Below, piece after piece: positions 8,047 through 17,695 of a stretch of DNA of 64,000 nt. Origin of the DNA: Verrucomicrobiia bacterium (GTDB taxonomy: Bacteria > Verrucomicrobiota > Verrucomicrobiia > Verrucomicrobiales > Akkermansiaceae); contig JAUIGV010000025.1 in NCBI GenBank assembly GCA_030432565.1, forward strand, positions 1 through 64,000, written 5' to 3'. Position numbers and translations under genes: made by a program. The stretch's first letter is position 1. Every line of letters starts with the position of its first letter. The notes under the pieces are model-generated. The model ran no database searches. It had not been told where the DNA came from and saw only the letters and a list, made by a program, of their open reading frames with translations.

Positions 8047-10086
8047 TTAAGGTACGATCTCGACGTAGTCGCCCACGCGGGTCATCGTGAAAAGCTTGCG
8101 GGCCGCGTGATCCGGCATCCGGATACATCCGTGGGACGCCGGGTAATTGGGAACGTATCCCACATGGAAGCCGAAATCGCTCGCACTCAGGCGCTGGAAA
8201 AACGGCATCGATGATTCGTAGATGGTCGACTCCCACTCGCGGTATTTGTTCGTGATGACAAACTTCCCCTTCCGCGTTGGGTTTGACTTCTTGCCAGTGG
8301 ACACACGCGTCTTGTAAATCTCCTTCTCGCCCTGGAAAACGTAGGCCCGCTGCTCCGAAAGATCCACCCTGATCCAGAGATCGGTCTTCCCCGGCTTCCG
8401 ACCCAGCATCACCTGCATCATGTCGTTATCGACACGACGAGTGGCAAAGGTCAGGGGCCACCACCTGATCTTATCGATGACCGTCGACTTTCTGGTGCTG
8501 GCACCATGCGCCACGAGCGCCTGCGCCATCTTCACATTTCCGGAATCAGAAGCCATCATGAGGGGCGAGATCGACTTGGAATTTTTCAAAGCCCATCGAA
8601 TCACCCCTTTGGTCTCAATCGATTTAAGAAACTCTTCGCTCAACTCGACGTTGAAGGGCTTGTTGGGATCAGCGCCATTTTCGAGCAGCACCTTGGCCAT
8701 CGTGACATCTCCCCGGGCCACCGCGACCTGCAGTAAACCCTGCCCGCAGGGATCGACGGCCCCAACGGCGGCGCCAGCGGCCAACAGGGCTTTCGCAATA
8801 CCAACATCGCCGGATCGGACTGCCAGGGCGAGAGGGGAGTCTTTCTCCCCTCCCCGGTCCGGAGAGTGGGACGCTCCGCCTTCAAGGAGAATCTTGACGA
8901 GTTTCAAGCCTTCGTCCCCGCCAACCTTGGCGGCACGGTAAAGTTCATCATGCGGTTTTGCGCCCTTCTCAAGAAGGAAAGCGGCCATTGGCAGACATCG
9001 TTGCCGGAGCGCCAGGGAGACCGGTGTCATGGCCTTCTCTTCGTGCCGCGAAGCCAGGTTCACCGCAGCTCCCTTCTCGACCAAAGCACGGACAAGATCC
9101 CCATCATAAGTCCGGACCGCCGCGAGAAGCGGAGTCAATCCGTCGGAGGCAAAGCCATCGACCGGGGCACCGGATGCCAGCAATTCCCGCAGCATCTTTT
9201 TGTCGCGCGCCTCCACCGCGAGGCGGATCGCCGAGCGCGCTCTTGAATCGACCGCGCCAAAATCAACGTCGAACTTCTTCAACACTTTCAAGAGCTGAAC
9301 CCTCCCGGACTTCACCGCTGAAATCACGAGCGACTCCCCGGCATGATTCACCGCATTGACGTTCATTCCTTTCTCGAGCAAGGCCGCCAGCATTTCGTCC
9401 CGGCCGTGCTCCAGGGCGACGTGCGGGAGATCGACAAGATCGCCCACCCCGGGACGGCGCCCCTCTTGAAGATTCGCGCCCTTCTCCAACAGATCCTCAA
9501 AAAGAGCCCCCTGGTTTTTCTCAATGGAAATTCGAACAAGACTTTTCCCTTCCCCGTCTTTCGAATCAGGAAACGCTCCGGCCTCGAGCAACAAACCGGC
9601 AGCCGCAACCCGGCCGTCCTTCATAGCCTGCGCGACCAGACTTCCCTCGTAACCATGCTGCCCCCAGGGCGAAGCTCCGGCGTCGAGCAACCTGACCACA
9701 GCGTCCAAATTACCGTTCTCAATAGCGTGGGCGAGTGCGGTCTTACCCGCCTCATCAACCGCGCCCATGTCTGCACCTTTTTCCAAAAGAAGCGGAACCA
9801 GGTGTGAAGCGTCTCCTCCGGCAGCCAGGATCAGAGGGGTCTCGCCTTCAGGGCCCCTGGCATTCGGATCCACCTCCAAAACAAGCATGGCCTTGGCAAG
9901 CTCGAGATTCCCTTTGCGAAGAGCTTCGGCAAGCGCGTCCGCGTTCGCCTCCGTTCCTTTTTCTTCGATCAATCTAAGAGCGGCATCCTTCTCGTCGTGA
10001 CACGCGGTGAGCCAAAAAGCCAATACCACCCCCATGAGCCTGGGAGCCGGGAACTGAATGAGAGGCTTGTGGATTGGTAGTTTCAT
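8047..10086 (-). CDS. lipoprotein with ankyrin repeats and C-terminal L,D-transpeptidase (YkuD) domain
   Basis: 679 residues. The N-terminus ends in lipobox LTAC (Cys ~29), so the protein is probably lipid-anchored. Residues ~45-540 are a long run of ankyrin repeats (G-x-TPL-x-x-A, LLLEKGA-, AALLEKGMNVNAV). Residues ~560-679 form a YkuD domain: RVDLSEQRAYVFQ, STGKKSNPTRKGKF and the catalytic HVGYVPNYPASHGCIR, with Cys and His both intact. YkuD enzymes make 3-3 peptidoglycan cross-links or attach proteins to the wall. Ankyrin repeats on a periplasmic cross-linker are unusual and may hold a partner protein. The 168 bases upstream contain a GTGTAA/TTACAC inverted repeat (10164-10191). Confidence 0.9.
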   Translation of the reverse strand: MKLPIHKPLIQFPAPRLMGVVLAFWLTACHDEKDAALRLIEEKGTEANADALAEALRKGNLELAKAMLVLEVDPNARGPEGETPLILAAGGDASHLVPLLLEKGADMGAVDEAGKTALAHAIENGNLDAVVRLLDAGASPWGQHGYEGSLVAQAMKDGRVAAAGLLLEAGAFPDSKDGEGKSLVRISIEKNQGALFEDLLEKGANLQEGRRPGVGDLVDLPHVALEHGRDEMLAALLEKGMNVNAVNHAGESLVISAVKSGRVQLLKVLKKFDVDFGAVDSRARSAIRLAVEARDKKMLRELLASGAPVDGFASDGLTPLLAAVRTYDGDLVRALVEKGAAVNLASRHEEKAMTPVSLALRQRCLPMAAFLLEKGAKPHDELYRAAKVGGDEGLKLVKILLEGGASHSPDRGGEKDSPLALAVRSGDVGIAKALLAAGAAVGAVDPCGQGLLQVAVARGDVTMAKVLLENGADPNKPFNVELSEEFLKSIETKGVIRWALKNSKSISPLMMASDSGNVKMAQALVAHGASTRKSTVIDKIRWWPLTFATRRVDNDMMQVMLGRKPGKTDLWIRVDLSEQRAYVFQGEKEIYKTRVSTGKKSNPTRKGKFVITNKYREWESTIYESSMPFFQRLSASDFGFHVGYVPNYPASHGCIRMPDHAARKLFTMTRVGDYVEIVP

Positions 10087-10163
10087 TTTCCAGGGGAGAG
10101 CCGGAGAAAAGACCTGCGGGCCCTAATGTGATAGCGGCCCCCGCTCCCAGGGAAACAGCATTT

Positions 10164-10191
10164 GTGTAAAAAACTCGTAAAGAGATTACAC
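10164..10191. repeat. GTGTAA-N16-TTACAC inverted repeat upstream of the ankyrin/LDT gene
   Basis: Arms 10164-10169 and 10186-10191 are perfect inverted copies separated by 16 bases, about 78 bases upstream of the start at 10086. It could be an operator for a dimeric regulator. Six-base arms at this spacing can also arise by chance. Confidence 0.3.
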
Positions 10192-10199
10192 TACTCCGG

Positions 10200-10219
10200 C
10201 TCCGCAAAAGACTGCGGAG
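10200..10219 (-). terminator. hairpin after dapL, weak terminator candidate
   Basis: CTCCGCA and TGCGGAG (7 base pairs, loop AAAGAC) lie about 36 bases after the dapL stop codon on the minus strand. No strong T-run follows, so it may only be a protective 3' stem. Confidence 0.3.
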
Positions 10220-10254
10220 TTTCGACCCGTCTGGAATGAAATTTAGCTCAATCC

Positions 10255-11484
10255 CTAAACCATGGCCGCAAGGCGACGGCAAACCTCCTCGACATTTTCA
10301 CGCGAGTTGAAGGCGGAGATCCGGAAAAATCCTTCGCCGGCGGCACCGAATCCAGCTCCCGGAGTCACGACCACCTGGGCCCCTTCGAGCATCTTGTCAA
10401 ACATCCCCCAACTGGTGACCCCCTCGGGACATCCCACCCAAACGTAAGGAGCATTTTCACCACCCCACACTTTGAGACCGAGACCTTCGCAAGCTTCGCG
10501 AAGAAGCTTTGCATTCGTCATATAATGCTCGACCAACCCGGCAACCTCGGCTTTTCCGGCATCGGAATAAATGGCCTCGGCACCCCGCTGGACAGGATAG
10601 CTGGCTCCGTTGAACTTGGTGGAATGACGACGTCCCCAAAGCTGTTTCAGGGGGACGCGCTCACCCGATGCCGTCGAGCCGGTGACGCTTTCCGGGATAA
10701 CGGTGTAGGCGCAGCGCACGCCGGTGAATCCTCCGTTCTTCGAGAAGGAGCGGAATTCGATCGCGCACCGATGCGCCCCTTCGATCTCAAAAATTGAGCG
10801 CGGGATGGAATCGTCCTGAACAAAGGCCTCGTAGGCGGCGTCATAAAGAATGACGGCATCATTCTTAAGCGCGTAGGCCACCCAGGCCTCGAGCTGCTCG
10901 CGGGTGGCGGTGGTTCCGGTGGGGTTGTTCGGATAGCAAAGATAAATGAGGTCAACTTTCTCCTCGGGAATCGCCGGAACAAACCCGTTTTCAGGAGTGC
11001 ACTTGAGGTAAATCAAACCTTCATATTCTCCGGCCTCATTGGCCTCGCCGGTGTTGCCGGCCATCACATTGGTGTCCACATAAACGGGATACACGGGATC
11101 AGTCACCGCGATCTTGTTTCCCTGGCCGAAGATATCGAGGATGTTACCGGAATCACACTTGGAGCCGTCGGAGACGTAAATATCACCCGGATCGATCCCA
11201 AGTCCGGCGTAGGCATTTCGGGCGATGGACTCACGAAGGAAAGGGTAACCTTGCTCGGGACCGTAGCCGCGGAAGGTGCCGCGATCGCCGAGTTCATCGA
11301 CGGCTTTTTTCATGGCCTCGCGAGCGGCAACCGGAACGGGCTCGGTGACGTCACCAATGCCGCAACGAATCAGCCGCTTGGCCTTCTCAGGCTCGGCCTC
11401 GGTGTAGGCGTTGACACGGCGGGCGATCTCCGGGAAGAGATAACCTGCTTTAAGCTTCTGGAAGTTTTCGTTGATGCGAGCCAT
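10255..11484 (-). CDS. dapL: LL-diaminopimelate aminotransferase
   Basis: PLP enzyme that turns tetrahydrodipicolinate directly into LL-diaminopimelate, supplying lysine and peptidoglycan. Fold-type I motifs: [10 protein letters not shown] (~33), [15 protein letters not shown] (~73), YVSDGSKCD (~98), CYPNNPTGT (~184) and the PLP lysine in [17 protein letters not shown] (~250). The last block is typical of DapL rather than of aspartate aminotransferases. From ATG 11484 it is 409 residues, the usual DapL size; the frame is open to 11532 but would then overlap the next gene. The DapL route is known in Chlamydiae and Verrucomicrobia. Confidence 0.95.
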   Translation of the reverse strand: MARINENFQKLKAGYLFPEIARRVNAYTEAEPEKAKRLIRCGIGDVTEPVPVAAREAMKKAVDELGDRGTFRGYGPEQGYPFLRESIARNAYAGLGIDPGDIYVSDGSKCDSGNILDIFGQGNKIAVTDPVYPVYVDTNVMAGNTGEANEAGEYEGLIYLKCTPENGFVPAIPEEKVDLIYLCYPNNPTGTTATREQLEAWVAYALKNDAVILYDAAYEAFVQDDSIPRSIFEIEGAHRCAIEFRSFSKNGGFTGVRCAYTVIPESVTGSTASGERVPLKQLWGRRHSTKFNGASYPVQRGAEAIYSDAGKAEVAGLVEHYMTNAKLLREACEGLGLKVWGGENAPYVWVGCPEGVTSWGMFDKMLEGAQVVVTPGAGFGAAGEGFFRISAFNSRENVEEVCRRLAAMV

Positions 11485-11528
11485 GATGAGTGGGAGATAA
11501 ACATCCCCCGCCCGACTCGCAACCGAAA

Positions 11529-13154
11529 TCATTCGTTGAGAGAAACCTTGAGCCGAAAAAAGCGATCAGCGGACGGCTCTGGAAATTCCATCCTCACCCG
11601 CTCGAATCCATTGCCCAACGAAATCGGGCTATCGGCAGTCATCCCGCCCGGGATCGTCTCCCAATTTTCTCCAGTCAAATCAGGAGAAGATTCGACCTCG
11701 TAGCTAAGCGCACGACCAGAGGCATCCGTTCGCCTCAGGAAAGTGAACACCCTGCCTGCGGACTCGGATTCCAGAAACGGCAGCAGCCGCTCGCCGCTTC
11801 CTTCCTGGACGATTGAGGCCATCTCCGGATCACCTCCGAAGGCATATTCCTGAAGATTCGAAACACCGTCACCGTCGAGATCAGCATTCACGGACGAGTC
11901 GGCAAGACCAGCTGACCACGAGCGGTAGGATTCGATAATATTCAGCACGACCTCTTCGCTACTTTCCGCAAATTCATCCGCCGAAAAAGTGACCTCGGAG
12001 GTGAAGACACCCGGAGTTGAGGGAGTCAAACTCACGGTTAGCTCCGAGCTTTCGCCAACTTCAAGCCCTCCTTTGCGAGCGGTCATTCCTTCGGAATCAA
12101 AGGAGGAAACCCAGAGCGTGCCGGAGCCCGTCTGACCGGAGGCCAGGGGAAGAGACTGGGATACTCTAAGGTTATTGGCATCTTCCGAGACACCGGTGTT
12201 TGACACCACCACACCAAGGTCAACCGGATAGCCGGCGCGAATGATCGACGGAGCATTGATGCTCACCGCAAGCGTTGTCGATGGCTTGTTGGCCCCCGGA
12301 ACCGCGCGCGTCATGTGATAACCCGATTCCGCAATTTTTTCGTTCACCTGATCCACGTAAAACGGAACGAAAGTATCATAGCTGATATTCTGGTTTGATA
12401 TGAGGACACTGGCTGTTCCCGCCGCGGTGTGAATCCCTACGATCGCTCCCTGCCCATCGATAGCAGCCAATGAAGGGCTCCCGGAGTCGCCCCCCTCGGT
12501 ATAAGAATCATTCGGGTTCCCGGTGAAAAGAAGCGAGTTCTCCTGATAGGTCCACGAAAAGACCTCCGTCCGTTTGATCCCGGTATTGGCTCCAATTGCA
12601 GTCCCTTCACCGAACTGCGAACGAGCCTGAAAGACCGCGCGGCCTGCCCGCAAGGTCGGAGTCCCCGGGCGACGATGTCCCATAAAAATCAACTCCTGCC
12701 CGGTGTAACCCGCCTCGGGAAGGCTCAGAAAAGGTTGAAAATTGATCCCGTCATCCGGCGCCACTTCAGTTTCCAAGGTTCCCAGAACAAGATCGCTCGG
12801 GTCACCGTCTGAATTCAAAATGGCACTGAGCGATTCGATGGCATAGGTCCGGACAACCCCATCTTCTGAAAGGAAACTCAAACTTCCATTGGCAGACGGG
12901 CGGAAGTGGTAGGCTCCCACAAAATGCTTCGGCGAGATCAAAGTAAACTGGCGGCGGCGTTCCACCGCGGTGTTTGATGGCGCAATATACCAACCGACAC
13001 CGGTGAGATCGACATCACCATAGATGAAATCCGGATTCGCGGTGGGCGCGGATGGAAAATCCAGAAAGCGATCGTGCAGGGAGGCGCTGTAGGACCGGAC
13101 CTGGAGCCCCGGTGAGGATTGAAGAAGAAGAAGCGGGAGTAGGAATTTTTTCAT
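11529..13154 (-). CDS. secreted trypsin-like serine protease with C-terminal secretion-type module
   Basis: 541 residues from ATG 13154, opening with a signal peptide ([16 protein letters not shown]). A chymotrypsin-fold catalytic set is visible: His in [12 protein letters not shown], a candidate Asp in [12 protein letters not shown], and Ser in [11 protein letters not shown], followed by [13 protein letters not shown]. The middle is a beta-rich domain of CARDB type ([19 protein letters not shown]-like). The end has a calcium-loop motif, [19 protein letters not shown], then a module ending [16 protein letters not shown] ... RFFRLKV. That module resembles the ends of the proteins at 5265, 34853 and 38544. 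A longer frame to 13184 is open but lacks the signal peptide at its start. Confidence 0.85.
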   Translation of the reverse strand: MKKFLLPLLLLQSSPGLQVRSYSASLHDRFLDFPSAPTANPDFIYGDVDLTGVGWYIAPSNTAVERRRQFTLISPKHFVGAYHFRPSANGSLSFLSEDGVVRTYAIESLSAILNSDGDPSDLVLGTLETEVAPDDGINFQPFLSLPEAGYTGQELIFMGHRRPGTPTLRAGRAVFQARSQFGEGTAIGANTGIKRTEVFSWTYQENSLLFTGNPNDSYTEGGDSGSPSLAAIDGQGAIVGIHTAAGTASVLISNQNISYDTFVPFYVDQVNEKIAESGYHMTRAVPGANKPSTTLAVSINAPSIIRAGYPVDLGVVVSNTGVSEDANNLRVSQSLPLASGQTGSGTLWVSSFDSEGMTARKGGLEVGESSELTVSLTPSTPGVFTSEVTFSADEFAESSEEVVLNIIESYRSWSAGLADSSVNADLDGDGVSNLQEYAFGGDPEMASIVQEGSGERLLPFLESESAGRVFTFLRRTDASGRALSYEVESSPDLTGENWETIPGGMTADSPISLGNGFERVRMEFPEPSADRFFRLKVSLNE

Positions 13155-13215
13155 GGCTCGGAGTCGATCTTTCGTTTGAAACAACGATCACCTCACCGTG
13201 CCGGATGCAGAAAAC

Positions 13216-13887
13216 TCATTTTTCTTCGCCTTCGTGATGGGGGAGGTGGAGCGTGCCGCGATTATTAATGGCTGCAAGCAATTCCTCAGGATGATCGACA
13301 ACCAAACCGGGGCCGCTTTTCTCCAACGCCTCCCTGCTATTGAATCCCCAGGTCACCCCGACCACCGGTACTCCTGCTTTCCGGCACGCTTTGACGTCGC
13401 GAACCTCATCACCCACGTAAAAAAGCTCTTCGGGTTTCACCGCACACTCCCGGGCAATCGCTTTGAGATACTTTGCCTTCCCCTGCAATCTGCGACAGCT
13501 TGTGATGAAATCGAAGTGATGTCGCACGCCGTGCCTTTTTAAAAAGAGATCCACATTTCCCTCCGAGTTTGAGGTCAGCACACCACATTTGACGGCACTC
13601 CCACGCATTGCCGGAAGAGCTTCAAACACTCCGGGGCACGGACTGAGTTCATCGAGCTGGTCTCGCAACATCGCCTTTCCTTTCTTCATGAGGCCCGGCA
13701 GAGATCGCTGTCGGACCCCCAATGTTTTCAGCAGCCCGCGCAAATTCAGGTGACGCAGTTCCGGGATTCTTTCGGGGCTGATCGTTTCATATCCATAGTC
13801 AGGTGCGAGCCGATTAAAAATCGACCTCCCCGCCTCCAGGGTGTCCGCCAACGTTCCGTCAAAATCAAAAACAAGAACCTCTCTCAC
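13216..13887 (-). CDS. HAD-superfamily phosphatase, phosphoglycolate phosphatase-like
   Basis: 223 residues with all HAD motifs: I, VFDFDGTLADT (nucleophile Asp ~9); II, GVLTSNS (~100); III, Lys in QGKAKYLKAI; IV, YVGDEVRDVKACRKAG (~170). The small helical cap between motif I and II fits subclass IA (Gph/PgmB type). Substrate cannot be read from the sequence; phosphoglycolate is the commonest for this shape. 29 bases separate its stop from the 13216-side neighbour region, and the protease gene upstream of dapL ends its own signal at 13154. Confidence 0.88.
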   Translation of the reverse strand: MREVLVFDFDGTLADTLEAGRSIFNRLAPDYGYETISPERIPELRHLNLRGLLKTLGVRQRSLPGLMKKGKAMLRDQLDELSPCPGVFEALPAMRGSAVKCGVLTSNSEGNVDLFLKRHGVRHHFDFITSCRRLQGKAKYLKAIARECAVKPEELFYVGDEVRDVKACRKAGVPVVGVTWGFNSREALEKSGPGLVVDHPEELLAAINNRGTLHLPHHEGEEK

Positions 13888-13955
13888 AGCGGGCTTCTAA
13901 CAAAATCCGCGATCCTTCGCCAAGACAAGCCGTGACTCTTCCGTCACCACCGGAC

Positions 13956-14852
13956 TCAAACCTCAATCGCCTTCCCTGCTTCCGGCACAATGACACGGTC
14001 TTCCAGGCCTCGTTTCCGGGCCTCCTCCAGCAGCCTTTCAATGGGTTCCTCAGGCGGCTCGTTTCCAAGAGGGAAAGTCCCGTAATGCATCGGCACCATC
14101 AACTGGGCTCCCAGATCCTCAAATGCTTGCAGCGCCTCTTCCGGGTTCATGTGAACGTCCCGGCCACTCGGCGCGTCATAGGCCCCGATGGGGAGCAGTG
14201 CGAGGCAGATATTCTCGCGCGCCCCGATCTCCTTGAATCCCGGAAAATAAGCGCTGTCACCGCAGTGAAAAACACTTCGTGTTCCCGAGCCGACCAAAAA
14301 CCCGCCGTAATCGCGTTTCACATCCGCCCCATATCTGGCCCCCCAGTGGTGGCTCGGAGTGTGCACCACCCGCATCCCGGCAAACTCACGTTCCTCCCAA
14401 ACCTTCATCTCCGTGACATTCTTGAACCCCAGTCGCTTGACCAGGCCTCCGCTCCGTTGCGGCACCACAATGCCCTCGCGAGCTTCAATCGCACGGAGTG
14501 ATCTTTTGTGAAGATGATCGAAGTGAGCGTGCGACACCAAAACGAGATCCAAATCAGGTAGATTTTCGAGGTGCAATCCCGGCTCGGTTTGCCGTTTCAC
14601 CGGCCCGTGGAAGTTGGCCCAGTTGGGATCAAAAATAATGGCATGAGTGCCAAACTGAACCAGAAAAGAAGCATGCCCGATCCAGGTTGCGCGGATCACC
14701 CCTTCCTCCGGCGGGGTCAGAATTGCGGGTTGGGTTTCCCCGGCCCGCTTCTTCAAGAGCTGGGGCAGCAGGCGATGCCGCCAGAAGGTGTAATTCCGAC
14801 CCGGCCAGCCGCGCCTGGGCTTTAAACCTGAATTTCGCTTCTCCTGTTCCAT
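13956..14852 (-). CDS. metallo-beta-lactamase fold hydrolase (NAPE-PLD/UlaG-like)
   Basis: 298 residues. The metal motif SHAHFDHLHK (HxHxDH, ~106-112) is intact, with later ligands in THTPSHHWGAR (~170), FHCGDSAYF (~205) and PMHYGTFPLG (~262). The layout WIGHASFLVQ plus R-x-x-H/W-GAR is that of the group containing N-acyl-phosphatidylethanolamine phospholipase D and related lipid or lactone hydrolases. Substrate unknown. It follows pyrF by 7 bases and is probably in the same transcript, DoxX-like, pyrF, then this gene. Confidence 0.85.
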   Translation of the reverse strand: MEQEKRNSGLKPRRGWPGRNYTFWRHRLLPQLLKKRAGETQPAILTPPEEGVIRATWIGHASFLVQFGTHAIIFDPNWANFHGPVKRQTEPGLHLENLPDLDLVLVSHAHFDHLHKRSLRAIEAREGIVVPQRSGGLVKRLGFKNVTEMKVWEEREFAGMRVVHTPSHHWGARYGADVKRDYGGFLVGSGTRSVFHCGDSAYFPGFKEIGARENICLALLPIGAYDAPSGRDVHMNPEEALQAFEDLGAQLMVPMHYGTFPLGNEPPEEPIERLLEEARKRGLEDRVIVPEAGKAIEV

Positions 14853-14859
14853 CTCTCAC

Positions 14860-15639
14860 TTACGATAGGCTGTCCGCAATCTTGTCGGCCCAATACTTGG
14901 CCAATCCGGCGTAATCGGCATTTCCCTCGGCGTAGGTAATTCCGCGCGAGACGTTGATGACGCTCGCGGCCTTCCGCCCACTCCCCGCCAAAGAATCAAG
15001 CGACCCTCCCTGCGCGCCCAAGCCCGGCACCAAAAGCGGGACATCCGGAAGGTTCGCAAGCACATCACCATCGGCATTCGTCAAACCGACCACCAGTCCG
15101 GCAGTTGTTTTCCGGCCCTCGGACCGTGCACGCTCGCAAAGCTCACCGACGCGCTCGAAGAGCTTCTTCCCTTCACAGTCCCGCCGTTGAAAATCGACGC
15201 TCCCCGGATTTGAGGTCACCGCAAGAAGATAAACGCCCTTTCCTTCCCAATCCAAAAATGGCTCAAGGGTGTCGTATCCCAAAAACGGATTGAGAGTCAC
15301 GGCATCCACGCCCCAGTTCTCGAAGTAGCTGCGGGCATAATACTTTTGCGTCTCGCCAATATCACTCCGTTTGGCATCGAGAATCACCGGAACCTCTTTG
15401 GGCATTTCTCCCAGCAGTTGATCCAACATTTCCAACCCGCGCAAACCCATCGCCTCGAAGTAAGCGATATTTGGCTTAAAAGCCGCCGCGAACTCCGCGG
15501 TCTCGCCGATCACGCGGCGCAAAAAATCCGGGATCGCCTCGACGCCACCTTCCGTCATATCGGGCCTCGGATCGAGTCCCACGCACAGGGCGGATCCGGT
15601 CGTTTCCAGTCGGGACTTCAGACGTTCGGCGTAGGTCAT
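14860..15639 (-). CDS. pyrF: orotidine 5'-phosphate decarboxylase (long type)
   Basis: Last step of UMP synthesis, decarboxylating OMP. 259 residues, the longer type-2 PyrF. Motifs: SALCVGLDPRP (~17), AAFKPNIAYFEAMG (~54) and the catalytic DAKRSDIGET (~89). GVDAVTLNPFLGYDTLEPF and VPGLGAQGG near the phosphate site are also typical. Its start codon overlaps the stop of the upstream membrane-protein gene by four bases (ATGA), indicating translational coupling. Confidence 0.95.
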   Translation of the reverse strand: MTYAERLKSRLETTGSALCVGLDPRPDMTEGGVEAIPDFLRRVIGETAEFAAAFKPNIAYFEAMGLRGLEMLDQLLGEMPKEVPVILDAKRSDIGETQKYYARSYFENWGVDAVTLNPFLGYDTLEPFLDWEGKGVYLLAVTSNPGSVDFQRRDCEGKKLFERVGELCERARSEGRKTTAGLVVGLTNADGDVLANLPDVPLLVPGLGAQGGSLDSLAGSGRKAASVINVSRGITYAEGNADYAGLAKYWADKIADSLS

Positions 15640-16136
15640 GGTTCAACCTTAGGCGCCTCCGTCCCGCTGACAAGTCGTCGATGATACCAGATCAACCAAA
15701 GAATCAGGGAGGCCACATAAATCAGCCCAAAATTTGAAGCAATTTTCAGCGGATAGTTCGTTGGAGTGTCCGAGACACCGTGGCATCCGCACAGCAAATC
15801 CGTAATCCCAAGGTTCCACGCGTATGCGAGAGCCACATTGAAGGAAATCAACATCCCGATCAGAATGACCGCCCCACCCACCTTGGAATACGGGATTAAA
15901 AGGGCCACCGCCGCGATGATTTCAAACCAGGGGACAAGATAGGCAATAAAAGCATCAGTCGGTGCGTCAAAGAAATTGCGCTCCTCATCGGACCATGGCA
16001 TCTGCCACTCGAACTGAAAATTCCCGACCGATCTGGTAAACGCCGAGAGATCATCAAGCTTCTCAGAACCACTCCACAAAAAAAAGACCGCCAACGCGAT
16101 ACGAAGATTCCATTCCAAAAACTGCGTCGGTCGCAT
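15636..16136 (-). CDS. DoxX/MauE-like four-helix membrane protein
   Basis: 166 residues, four hydrophobic segments: LRIALAVFFLWSGSEKL (~10-27), FIAYLVPWFEIIAAVALLIP (~63-82), VGGAVILIGMLISFNVALAYAW (~86-107) and LIYVASLILWLIWYH (~138-152). SGSEKL in the first helix and a late CGC pair (LLCGCHG) recall the MauE/DoxX group of quinone- or thiol-linked membrane proteins. Specific function unknown. It overlaps pyrF by four bases and starts 98 bases from the divergent BamD-like gene. Confidence 0.75.
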   Translation of the reverse strand: MRPTQFLEWNLRIALAVFFLWSGSEKLDDLSAFTRSVGNFQFEWQMPWSDEERNFFDAPTDAFIAYLVPWFEIIAAVALLIPYSKVGGAVILIGMLISFNVALAYAWNLGITDLLCGCHGVSDTPTNYPLKIASNFGLIYVASLILWLIWYHRRLVSGTEAPKVEP

Positions 16137-16234
16137 GGCTCAACGCTATCACAATCGCGGCAACCCGGCCAAGCCCTCATGATGGCTGCAAATGCTCCCT
16201 TTCCTTTTTCACCCAACCCACTATTTTTTCACCC

Positions 16235-17182
16235 ATGAACCTTTTCAAGCATGCGATTCCCCTCCTCGCAGCCAGCCTCCTTCTCATTTCCTGCGGCGGG
16301 GAAGTCGAATCCGCCCGACTTGCCAGCGAAAGCCGGGCATCCGAGAAAGTCGCCCAAGGGCTTTATAATTCAGCTGTCGCGGCCGAGAAAGCCGGGAAAC
16401 TTGGCAAGGCCACAAACTTATACGAGAAAATCGTCCTCCGGCACCCGCTCTGCCCCGTCGCCCCCGAGTCCGCCTTCCGGTGGGGCAAGCTTTTGGAAAG
16501 AGACCGCGAACCAATCGAAGCCTTTGATGCCTACGACGCCATTCTCACCAGATATCCCGCCTCCCCTCACTACGCCGAAGCGATGAAACGCCAGGAGGTG
16601 ATCGCCACCCAGGTTGCCGAAGGCCAAATCACCAAATCCCTGATCGGGTTCAAGACCCCTATCGAACTTAAGAAGAGCGCCGAATTGCTCTCGAAAGTCC
16701 GCCAAAACGCCCCGCGGGCTCCTTCGGCCGAGAAAGCCCAATACACCATCGGCCGGATTTACCAGTCCCGCGGCTCAGGGACCACCGACACCATCCGGGC
16801 CATTTCAGCCTTCCGCGAATTAACCCGCGATTTCCCGGACTCCAAGTATGCTCCGGATGCCCAATACCGCATCGGAGAAATCCTGCTGGCCGAATCGAGG
16901 AAGGGTAACCAGGACAGCGCGAACCTGGATCGGGCCAAGCGGGCCTTCGAAGACGTCCTCATTCGCTACCCCGATTCCAGGCAGGCAAAATTGGCCAGGG
17001 CCCAGATCCAAAAACTTGCTTCCGGCGATATCCAACGCTCCTATGAAATTGCAGAATTCTACCGTAAAAAAGATCAAATCCCCTCGGCCCTTTTTTACTA
17101 CCGTGATGCCGTCAACCGCTCCAAGCCCGGCCCTCTTCGCACAAACGCCCAAGCTTGGATCAAAAAGCTTTCCGCCCAGTAG
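16235..17182 (+). CDS. BamD-like outer-membrane assembly lipoprotein with TPR repeats
   Basis: 315 residues. Signal peptide with lipobox LISC (Cys ~20). The body has several tetratricopeptide units: AQGLYNSAVAAEKAGKLGKATNLYEKIVLR-like, EAFDAYDAILTRYP and FRELTRDFPDSKYAPDAQYRIG, with the F-P-x-S-x-Y-A-x-x-A signature of the BamD/YfiO family. BamD works with BamA to insert outer-membrane beta-barrels. It is longer than E. coli BamD (about 245 residues). It lies three bases before the LptE-like gene, which supports an outer-membrane biogenesis operon. Confidence 0.8.
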   Translation: MNLFKHAIPLLAASLLLISCGGEVESARLASESRASEKVAQGLYNSAVAAEKAGKLGKATNLYEKIVLRHPLCPVAPESAFRWGKLLERDREPIEAFDAYDAILTRYPASPHYAEAMKRQEVIATQVAEGQITKSLIGFKTPIELKKSAELLSKVRQNAPRAPSAEKAQYTIGRIYQSRGSGTTDTIRAISAFRELTRDFPDSKYAPDAQYRIGEILLAESRKGNQDSANLDRAKRAFEDVLIRYPDSRQAKLARAQIQKLASGDIQRSYEIAEFYRKKDQIPSALFYYRDAVNRSKPGPLRTNAQAWIKKLSAQ

Positions 17183-17185
17183 CCC

Positions 17186-17695
17186 ATGAAGCACTTCGTC
17201 CTTCTGGCACTCAGCCTCGGCCTCCTGACCTCATGTGCAGGATACCGCTTTGGAGGCAACAAGCCCGAGCACCTGGACGGGATTCAATCGATCTCGGTCC
17301 CGCTCGCGAAAAGCCGGGTCGTTTTCCCCCGTGTGGAAGCTCTGGCGACCAACTGCATGGTGGATGCCCTCGTGGGTGACGGCACCTATCGTCTTGCCAC
17401 CAGCAGTGGCGCGGATGCCACACTCGTGATCACTCTCGAAAAACTCGACTACGTCCAGGCTCGTTCCTCCACGGTCGATGTTCTCCGTTCGGAGGAACTC
17501 CAGATCAACGTGACCGTCTCCTATCAGTTGATCGACAACACGCGCCCCGGAGTCGTCCTCGACGAAGGATCTGAAGCCGGAAGATCACGCCTTTTCGTAG
17601 ATGACAACCTCCAGACCGCCCGCGTGAACGCCCTCCCCGACGCGCTGCAGCGCGCCACCCAATCAATTATCGCCCGCCTCGCCGATGGCATCTAA
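17186..17695 (+). CDS. lptE: LptE-like LPS-assembly lipoprotein
   Basis: 169 residues. The signal peptide ends in lipobox LTSC (Cys ~17) followed by AGYRFGG, the usual opening of LptE/LptE-like proteins. Then come ISVPLAKSR, the alternating strands ATLVITLEKLDYVQ and ELQINVTVSYQL, and a final helix of repeated Ala/Arg. LptE plugs the LptD barrel that delivers lipopolysaccharide to the outer surface, so this gene implies an LPS outer membrane. Only three bases separate it from the BamD-like gene, and its last 11 bases overlap the rsmI start. Confidence 0.8.
   Translation: MKHFVLLALSLGLLTSCAGYRFGGNKPEHLDGIQSISVPLAKSRVVFPRVEALATNCMVDALVGDGTYRLATSSGADATLVITLEKLDYVQARSSTVDVLRSEELQINVTVSYQLIDNTRPGVVLDEGSEAGRSRLFVDDNLQTARVNALPDALQRATQSIIARLADGI

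Noticed and set aside
13956-14852. Beta-lactamase
   Set aside because: The HxHxDH fold is general; other blocks fit NAPE-PLD/UlaG-like hydrolases, with no class B lactamase features.
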